The notes under the pieces are model-generated. The model saw nothing but the letters and a program-made list of their open reading frames with translations. It was not told the origin of the DNA and searched no databases. Positions 56,574-64,000 of a DNA stretch of 64,000 bases are shown here, one piece after another (position 1 is the first letter of the stretch; each line of letters begins with the position of its first letter). The position numbers and the translations under genes are program-made. Location: NCBI GenBank assembly GCA_018340375.1, contig JAFFJZ010000012.1:868001-932000 (forward strand), read 5' to 3'. This DNA is from Gonatopus flavifemur. Taxonomy: Eukaryota; Arthropoda; Insecta; Hymenoptera; Dryinidae.

Positions 56574-58112
56574 ATGGAAACGAGCGAGTTTCGCGTGTTG
56601 ATAAAACATTGTTTTTTAATGGGTAAAAACACCGTAGAAGCCCAGCAATGGCTTGAAAAACGTTACCCGGACTCCTCTCCATCCAAACCAACGATTTGTC
56701 GTTGGTATGCTCCCATACAACAAACGTTGCTGTGCAATCGTTGCTCTTACGTTGTTCATCAAGTTTTCGTCAAGTTGCTGGGAATTTACTACCCTGGTGA
56801 AAATAAAACGTGCATTTGGAGCGCCGCATAGGAGTGTTATTACCGTCACATGAGAGTGTATTAGGAGTCAATTGGCGCAGTTGAGCGTGGATCGAGCGTG
56901 AAGAAAAGCGTTCATGCACGCTGTACTCACGCTTATATTGAAGTAAGCGTGCATTGAACGTATATTGGCCAGAATCACGTTATTGGTACGCTGTTTGAAC
57001 TTTATGTGCACGCCGTTTTTTCGCCAGGGTACGCATGTGATTGAGAGTTTCATGAAACCAAGTAACTTCCCAGCAACACGATAACAACGCAAGCTAAAAT
57101 CCTAGATTTACAGCATATTGTTGCGCATTTGGCGTCGCAACGTCCCTGCAAATTGCTTCAAACTGTTGTTGTACGTTTTCAACAATTTGCTGCATATTTG
57201 TTCAGCATTTTGCTGTTAGGGATGAGTTTGAACGTGGCCGTACGGACACAAACGATGCGGAACGTTCGGGTAGGCCATTGGAAACCGTTGAACCGGAAAA
57301 TGTGAGTGAAGTGTTGAAAATCTTAATGGAAAATCGCAAAGTGAAGGTCCGTGAAATTGCAGAAATGACACAGATATCATCTGGAAGCGTGTTTACATCC
57401 CATCATGAAAAATTGAGCATGAATTTTAACCAAGTGGATGCCGCGATTGCTTTCAGTGGAACAAAAACAGCAACGAGTCGACGATTCAGAGAGCTGTTTA
57501 TCGCTGTTTACTCGCAATAAAAAGGATTTCCTGCGTCGATACATGACTATGGATGAAACATGGATACATCATTTCACTCCGGAGTCGAATCGGCAATTAT
57601 CTGAATGGCGCATGGCTGGCGAAAGCCGCCCAAAGCGTCCAAAAACGCAGCAGTCTGCTGGCAAAGTCATGGCGTCTGTTTTTTGGGATACACACGGCGT
57701 GATTTTCATTGACTACCTGGGAAAAGGTGAATCGATCAACAGTGATTATTATAATGACTTGTTGGTACGTTTGAAGGAGGAGATCGCAGCCAAACGACCG
57801 CACATGAAGAAGAAAAAAATCCTTTTTCACCAAGACAATGCACCATGTCACAAGTCCATGAAAACAATGGCAAAATTCAACGAGTTGGGCTTTGATTTGC
57901 TTCCCCGCCCCTCGTATTCGCCAGATTTAGCCCCCGGCGACTACTAGCTCTTTGCTGATTTCAAAAAAATGCTCCAGGGAAAAAAATTTGGCTCGAATAT
58001 GGAGGTCATTGCCGAAACTGAAGCCTATTTTGAAGCAAAGGATAAATCCTTCCATAAACATGGTATAGAAATGTTGGAAAGGCGTTGGAAAGATCACTCT
58101 GTATCACTCTAA
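56574..58112 (+). pseudogene. mariner transposase, Himar1-like, disrupted
   Basis: It opens METSEFRVLIKHCFLMGKNT and continues through GRTDTNDAERSGRP, MTMDETWIHHFTPESNRQ (first Asp), FHQDNAPCHKS (second) and YSPDLAPGDY (third), with a closing IAETEAYFEAK typical of the irritans subfamily. It is broken by a ~508-bp insertion (56712-57219), a frameshift near 57425 and an in-frame TAG right after the third aspartate (57946-57948). Confidence 0.9.
56712..57219. mobile_element. CCC-ended insertion inside the mariner gene
   Basis: Coding sequence stops after the CRWYA codons and resumes at GAG TTT GAA CGT. The inserted ends are CCCATACAACAAACGTTGCT and the mirror of CCCTAACAGCAAAATGCTG. Flanking dinucleotides CT and AT differ by one base. 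The interior carries GCGTGCAT/ACGCTTA words but no gene. Confidence 0.6.
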
Positions 58113-59074
58113 AAGGAGATTATATTGATGAATAAAAATGATTTTTGAAAAGAAGATGTTGTTTTCGTTGTTAGTCTCGGTACTTATTGAACGACGTGTT
58201 GAATATGCATAATCAATGTAAATCCTTACGTGAAATAGCAAGAAGTGTTAACAGAGCTCATAGCACTGTACAAAGTTTTATTGATCGATTTGGTGAACGA
58301 AAAACTAATAAAAATAAGCACGGATCTGGACGACCTCGGAAACTCAGTGATCGTGATCAGCGATTCATAGTGCGAAAAATCAAAGAAAACCCGAAAATAA
58401 GTGCTCCGAAAATTGCGACAGAACTTGGAACGAATACTGGAGTGAGTGTGTCTGCTAGTACTATTCGAAATTGTTTGAGAAATAATGAATACCATGGACG
58501 AGTTGCTCGGAGAAAGTATTTTGTAAATGCAAAAAATAGAAAGAAGAGTCTTGAGTTTGCAAAAATAATCTCAATAATTCTGCAGAGTTCCAGAATCGAG
58601 TTACATTTACGGACGAAAGCAAATTAAATATTTTTGACTCTCATGGGAAGTGTACGGTGTGGAGGAAACCAAATATGGAATTGTGGGAAGAAAATTTGCA
58701 ACCGACCATGAAATACGGAGGGTCTGTCTTAGTTTGGGGTTGTATGAGTGCAGCAGGTGTGGGCGCATTACATTTTATCAATGGTATCATGGATGCAAAA
58801 GTGTACCTGAACATATTAAAAATCCATCTTGCTGTTAGTGCAGAAAAAATGGGTATCAAGAATGATTTTATATTTACTCAAGATAATGATCCCAAACACC
58901 CTGCTTATACTACCAAGTCCTGGTTGCTTTATGATCCACCAAAATACCTTCAAACGCCTCCGCAGCCCCCTGACATCAACCCCATTGAAAATTTATGGGA
59001 TGTATTGGAAAAAAAAATCCGGACAAGAAAAATTTCGAATAAGCAACAATTGAAATTAGCCCTTCAAGAAGAAT

Positions 59075-60743
59075 CCCAATCAAACAAAAAGACATCTTTT
59101 AGATATCTAAAAGATATCTCGCAATTCTGAAAGATGTCTTGCAAGAAGGTCTCGACCCGAAGGGAACATGAAGCTCCGACGAACGTTCAGAATAGATCAT
59201 GATAGATCAGACTGAAGCTCCGTTGGAGCTCAAGTTTAGATCGATTTCGACGAAAGGTCCGATGAACGTTGAGTTGTCCGCTTTGAAAATATGCTTGAAA
59301 AGGAATTTAGACGTTTTTTAAAGATTTCTACGAAGAGATTCATCACTTTCAGTTTTTTTTTTTTTTTCGGTTTTACAAATTATAGTTAAAATGCCTGCAA
59401 TCTTTTTTTTTTTTTCAAAAATATATAAAAAAAAAAAAAAAAAAAAAAAAAATTGCAACGAACGACCCTTTGCAACGTTTCGTGATGAACGTTTTTATGA
59501 ACGTTCATTCAAACTCTTTTCAAGTCAAGTGGACATTCAACGTTCGACGGACGTTGAACGTTTAAATACGAATAGCAACAGAGCAACAGAGCTTCAGTCT
59601 GATCTATCTCTGATCATTCTGATTTGTTGTCGGGGAAGATGTCTTTTAGAAATCTAAAAGATGTCTTACGCGACTGATTTCGACAAGTTTAAGATATCTC
59701 AAAACGTCTTGCGGAAGATATGCTTTAGACGTATTCAATTAAGTCTTAAAAATGTCTTGAAGAATTCATAAAAATATCTTGGAAAAATCTTGAATCGTGC
59801 ATAAAAAAAATTCTTCCCTCTTTTTCTTCTTCTTCCTTCTTTCTTTCCTTTTGATCCCTCCTCTCAGTCCTACAAATTTTACTTCATTTCGGATTTTTGG
59901 GGTTGCGGGATTCGAACCTGGACATTTCACGACGTACCCACGCTTCGATGACCTGAGCCATACGGACAATTTGATGACGGTGCTCATAATTGTCAATATG
60001 ACATAGTGAGATATAATGTCAGCGGTGTATATTTTCAGAGTAAAAGTGATTTTTTGGATAAGGTGTTTATGACATTAGTTTAGTTGACTGTGCTTAAAAC
60101 TTGAACAGCTTAATGAATTTGGTGAAATATATTGAAGTACATGATCCAGTGATCGTTAGTGCCTGATGAATATCATAGATACCTTTAAATTATCTTTTTC
60201 TCACTGTTATTGAAAAACAACTTATTAGTAAATGTGAATGAGAATTTGATAAAATCACCGTACACAAAGGCCGTACATAAAATTCAGCGTGAAAAGTTCG
60301 ATAATTCGCAAAATATTGTGACTCGGAGATTCGTTAGTTTCAGTGCTAGCACTGCAAGGTTACGAAATCGGACTTTTCACAGAATTTGTTAGTATTTACA
60401 TGGATTATTCAAGCTTTTAATTTATGAACGAATTCACCTTATTTGCAATTTGATTGTGAACAAAGACATTTGAAGTGTTATCCATATGCACTCATAACCT
60501 CAAAACTGCTGATCTTAGAGATACATTGGTGCATTTAAACATCTGAATGTATGAACAGAATTCAAGTTTTACTGAAAATACAAGACATATCGCAGAGATG
60601 TCCTTTAGATATCTTTTCGATATGTCTTCCAGATGTCTTTCAAAAGATATCTTCGAGATGTCTTTTGATATGTCTTGTAGATATCTTTTCGATATATCAA
60701 AAGATATTTTCGAGATATCTTGAAGATGTTCATGTTTATTGGG
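59075..60743. mobile_element. CCC-ended element inserted in the Tc1 gene
   Basis: CCCAATCAAACAAAAAGACA and the mirror of CCCAATAAACATGAACATC are flanked by AT on both sides (59073-59074 and 60744-60745). Excising the element with one AT rejoins the Tc1 frame (GAA GAA TGG AAT). Near both ends it repeats AGATATCTTTT/GATGTCTT words. A smaller foldback (about 59165-59625, ATAGATCAGACTGAAGCTC and its mirror), A- and T-runs near 59350-59450 and a tRNA-like head lie inside. Confidence 0.78.
59895..59970 (-). repeat. tRNA-derived (SINE-like) head
   Basis: On the minus strand TGGCTCAGGTC (59950-59960) and GGTTCGAATCC (59908-59918) resemble Pol III A and B boxes. The acceptor arms do not pair, so this is not a tRNA gene. 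Confidence 0.55.
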
Positions 60744-61118
60744 ATGGAATAATATTACTTCTGAAGTAACCGAAAATCTGGTGAATTCTATGCAAAGGAG
60801 ATTGCAAGCCATTATAGAATCGAAAAGATATCCCACAAAATATTGATGTTTTGTATACGGTGGATTATAGAATATTTATCACCAATGTCCTGCAATGTAC
60901 GAATACTTTATACGCGTTAAGTTGAAGCAATTTATTGAAATGTTTATGTTCTCTGAAAAACCGTAATTATTTTGATCTTTCTTTCCAGTATAATCGCAAC
61001 TTAAGATTCTTGTTCATTATAATTATGTTTCACTTTATCAAAATGTTTGTAATGTGACAATGAAATGTAGGTTTTTACCAAAATATTATGACTGTACGAA
61101 TACTTTTTACACTCACTG

Positions 61119-61930
61119 TAGATAACTTTTAGAGGTCTAAAACATGTCTTACGCCCATAACAAATCTAAAAGATATCCAAACATGTTGCATAAGATATCT
61201 TAAATTCATCGAAAAGATATCTTAAGACACAAATCGTTACATGGGATATTTCAAAAGTTTCTAAGAGATACACACATATCCTTGTCACAAATAAAGAAGT
61301 TGCAGTAATGCGATTTAATAACAATAAAGAACTTGATTGCTGTTTTAAGTATTTATATCTCTTTGAGTACTGTTTTTTTTTTCAATTTCTAGCACACCAG
61401 AATGAATTACCCCTTTTGCGTTCATTTTTCTTCTACTGTAAACTTGAGAGATTATTATTGATAAAAGTGATCAACAAATGTTCGAGTATAAAGCACCTCA
61501 AGTACTTTCATACCTCACCCTCTAGATATACATTCATTTCTAACAGTTTTTCAATTGCAATTTAGTTTCAAAACGGGATCATAAATGAGAATTTAACACG
61601 ATATTGTTTCATAAAAGTATTATATGGAATTAATTTATTTTGAAATTTAACCAAACGGGGTATCTCATAAGTTGAATAGTACACAAAACATTTTAAAATA
61701 AAACTGACAAAACTTTCAATTCAGTTACATATATTATCTTATCGACGAATTTTATAATACAGGACACTTTAAAGCACTTTACAGATTTTTTTCCTCAAAG
61801 CCGTGCATGTTTATATCGATATTTAAAGAAAAACAACGAATCGATGGAAATAAATAAACGTATAGAAAGGAAAACTATACCGAACGTCATAACTGATATC
61901 GATTAAAGCCCACTACGGAGTAAGCTTGGA
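61119..61930. other. Interval between the Tc1 element and Lmx1
   Basis: The first 150 bp carry AAAAGATATC words like those inside 59075-60743. TTTATT at 61634-61639 is an AATAAA on the minus strand, about 300 nt past the Lmx1 stop, and may be its poly(A) signal. Nothing else is recognisable. Confidence 0.4.
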
Positions 61931-64000
61931 TTACGCGTGATCACCACTAAAGTAACTACTCTGCATCATGAAAAGTTTATCGATGGGATTGTGTATAGCC
62001 GCGTGTAGGCTTTGGGACAAAGATGGGGCTTCGGTGCCGTGAGACGAGGAGCCGTGATGGGAATGCGAGCTTGTTCCCTGATGACTCCCATCCGCTCCGG
62101 TTCCTTCGCTCTCTCCGATATCGAATCCTGCTTCCGTTCCATCCAACGATAGATCGCTGCTGCAGAAACTTTCTCCGGAATGTCCTGGATACGCGTCTGA
62201 AATACAAAATATCCTCGACGGTTACATTACAGTTGCCACAATCGTTTTTGATCAATTATGGTTTGAAGAATTCCGTTACATGTTTTTGGGATAAATAATC
62301 GATGAAGTACAATGAGTAGGAAATCAAAGATGTTCGAACTAAACGGTGAGTTTGAAGACTTACCGTCAGGCGAGTACGGGTTATTGGGGTTGAGCGGTTG
62401 GGTGGCCGAGGGGAAGCTCGAGGATTCCCCATCGCGCATGTTCAGGGCGTTCAAGTAATGACCTGTGAACGAGATCAGAGAAAATAGGTTGTTTTTTTTC
62501 ATGTAAATATACTTTCGCCCCATTAACCTGTTTTCGCAGAATTCAATTTTGACTTTCCTATCATCGACTCATTGTTGAAATTATGTATTTATCAATAAAA
62601 ACAGAACAGGATTTAACTTTGAGAATAATTCGAACAGACTCTACTCTTGTACAACACCAAACGTAAATTATTCTCCATGCAGACATGAATTATTCTATCA
62701 ATTGGGTCTAATATCGTACAGAATCTTCAATGATTTATTCTCAACTTCAATAATAAAATTCAAACTCACTGTGATCGCTGTGAGGACTTTCGGCTCTACG
62801 TTCTTCCTTTGGCTCTTTATCTGATCCCGATTCTGTCTTAGCTTTCCTTTGAAGTTTCTTCATTTTGGCACGTTGATTTTGGAACCAGACTTGAACGACT
62901 CTTACGCTCAATCCTGTGTCCTTAGCCAAGGCTTCTCGTACTTTACGACAAGGTTTCGGCGATACCTCGAAGGAAGCCTTGAACTGTCTTCTTTGAGCCG
63001 AAGTTAAAATTGTTCGAGGTCTCTTTGGTCCACGACGTCCATCACGCGGTCGACTTTCGTCCAATAAATCGTCGTCTGAAAGAAAATGACAATTTTCTGG
63101 ATTTATTTTTACTTATTTAGCTCAGTATTGCAGTAGTAATTTATAATGGACAGACTCACTAACGATAATAATAACGATAATGAATAATTATAGCCATCGA
63201 GCAATAAGTCGCGTTCTCGAATCTTGGAGAATCATTTTTGAAAATTCAATTACCTTAAGAATAGAGAGAGAGAGAAAGAGAGAGGGAGAGAGGGAGAAAG
63301 AGCGCTTGTTTCGAAATTCCAGAAGATTTTTACTTTGGCTGTCTTCAGATTGTAGCAGGACAACCTGAGAACAATGCAACAAAGTATGTACAAAGTATGC
63401 ATTCCTTCGTTTCAACTATATATTATTTTTTTTATCGATTGCAGAGTTGAACGCGATATATAGCTCTGGCAGTATTGTTTTTTATATCAAAATGAACGAA
63501 AGAGAGAGAGAGAGAGAGAGAGACAGATAGTGAGTTCCTCCATATTTTTTTTGTTTTCGATTAAACGACAGTGAAATCATTTACCCACCTTGAGGACTGT
63601 TCAGGAACAACTCGTGTTCAAAATCCCTTCTGCAAATAGGTTGTCCTTGTCTGAGAATGAAGTGAGCTCCTCTCGGTAACGATTGACCGCACATGCAACA
63701 CGCGAAACAATCCACGTGGAATACCAGTCCCGCCACTCTCAGTACCAGTTCCGAACAGCTAATCTTCTCCATACATCTGGCACACTTGACGCCAAAGATG
63801 CGCTCGTAATCGGAACGACAGTACAATTTGAGATCTCTTATGAAACAAGAATGTGACAATGGAGCGGCACACGCGGCACAGGCAAGGCAATCCTCGTGAT
63901 AACTTCTATCAGCCACCCTCATCACGTATCTATCCGCGATTGTCCGTCCGCAGCTGGCGCAAATTGCTTCGAGAAGACCCGATTCCGTCTTCACGGAAAT
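61931..64000 (-). CDS. Lmx1: LIM-homeodomain transcription factor Lmx1, last four exons (5' partial)
   Basis: Minus-strand exons 64000-63589 (open at the window edge), 63075-62770, 62462-62364 and 62196-61931 (TAA) join in frame. The first encodes two LIM zinc-finger domains: [13 protein letters not shown]...[10 protein letters not shown]...CRSDY and [10 protein letters not shown]...[11 protein letters not shown]...CRRDF. The second holds the homeodomain, starting [19 protein letters not shown] and ending with helix 3 [14 protein letters not shown]. The [17 protein letters not shown] stretch is characteristic of the LMX1 subfamily. The C-terminus [16 protein letters not shown] also matches LMX1 proteins. 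In animals these nuclear factors pattern neurons and appendages by binding AT-rich sites, with the LIM domains recruiting cofactors. Splice sites are canonical (gtgggt, gtgagt, gtaagt). The N-terminal exon or exons lie outside the window. It appears intact and is almost free of transposons. Confidence 0.95.
63262..63302. repeat. Purine (AG)n tract
   Basis: An imperfect GA-rich run in the Lmx1 intron between the LIM and homeodomain exons. A second pure (AG)n run lies at 63500-63523. Confidence 0.85.

Larger units (their letters stand above)
56395..58199 (+). mobile_element. irritans-type mariner inserted in the Tc1 gene
   Basis: The inverted ends ACACATCGTTCAATAAGTCC and ACACGTCGTTCAATAAGTAC are mirrored. 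The target TA is kept at 56393-56394 and has changed to TG at 58200-58201. Removing the element and one dinucleotide restores the Tc1 frame exactly, which fixes the boundaries. Confidence 0.88.
56344..60846 (+). pseudogene. Tc1 transposase interrupted by two transposons
   Basis: Coding pieces lie at 56344-56394 (MSRKGKETSEAGRKIII), 58202 to about 59074, and 60744-60846 (NSMQRRLQAIIESKRYPTKY then stop). They are separated by a mariner and a CCC-ended element. The middle part holds the HTH (SLREIARSVNRAHSTVQSF), GRPRKLSDRDQRF, TDESKLNIF (first Asp), QDNDPKH (second) and NPIENLWDVLEKKI (catalytic Glu, DD34E type). One frameshift near 58600 separates the HTH region from the catalytic region. The gene is dead by both insertion and frameshift. 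Confidence 0.88.
53809..61118 (+). mobile_element. Tc1-like element (IR/DR type) split by nested insertions
   Basis: CAGTGAGTGTAAAAAGTATT at 53809 and its mirror ending at 61118 are flanked by TA on both sides. Inner copies of the direct repeat, GCGTATAAAGTATTCGTACA, lie at 55937-55956 and mirrored at 60896-60915, the two-site end structure of Tc1 elements. Removing the insertions at 53835-54774, 54811-55539, 55625-55874, 56027-56262, 56395-58199 and 59075-60743 leaves an element of normal Tc1 size (about 1.6-1.7 kb). Confidence 0.88.

Noticed and set aside
59895..59970. Possible tRNA gene
   Set aside because: A and B boxes are present, but the acceptor and anticodon stems do not pair. Kept only as a tRNA-derived repeat.

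Overview
The window looks like AT-rich, TE-dense insect nuclear DNA, most likely from a hymenopteran. The evidence is short AT-rich introns with canonical GT-AG borders, animal-only gene families (LIM-homeodomain Lmx1, SLC36 amino-acid transporter, M13 neprilysin-like) and several mariner/Tc1 elements. There is no prokaryotic gene layout, rRNA, intact tRNA or CRISPR array. The species cannot be named from the sequence alone.

Layout. 0.3-2.9 kb (minus): a possible small secreted-peptide gene made of very short exons, with a 1.85-kb foldback element in one intron. 3.2-11.6 kb: a giant palindromic Mutator-like element with 9-bp target duplications and arrays of a ~174-bp repeat, partly duplicated and hosting a second Mutator-like foldback. 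12.0-17.6 kb: a multi-level palindrome containing tRNA-like heads. 17.6-18.4 kb: a dead mariner. 18.66-27.1 kb (plus): the C-terminal exons of a neprilysin-like M13 gene whose zinc motif HExxH has become RExxR; a 4.4-kb hAT-type element with nested insertions fills its largest intron. 27-38 kb: non-coding DNA with a piggyBac-type element and many miniature elements. 38.05-42.69 kb (plus): a complete SLC36 (pathetic-like) transporter gene of 468 codons. 43-53 kb: no recognisable gene, including a 5-kb AT-rich element. 53.8-61.1 kb: one Tc1 element repeatedly invaded by other transposons. 61.9-64.0 kb (minus): the last four exons of Lmx1, running off the window end.

The three host genes show no common pathway and sit as islands in transposon DNA. 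The most unusual content is the set of non-autonomous palindromic elements. Two groups stand out: one with CAC(T/G)GAGAAAA-type ends and one with CCC...GGG ends. Both mostly show variable 2-bp target duplications, and their interiors are largely unrelated to each other.
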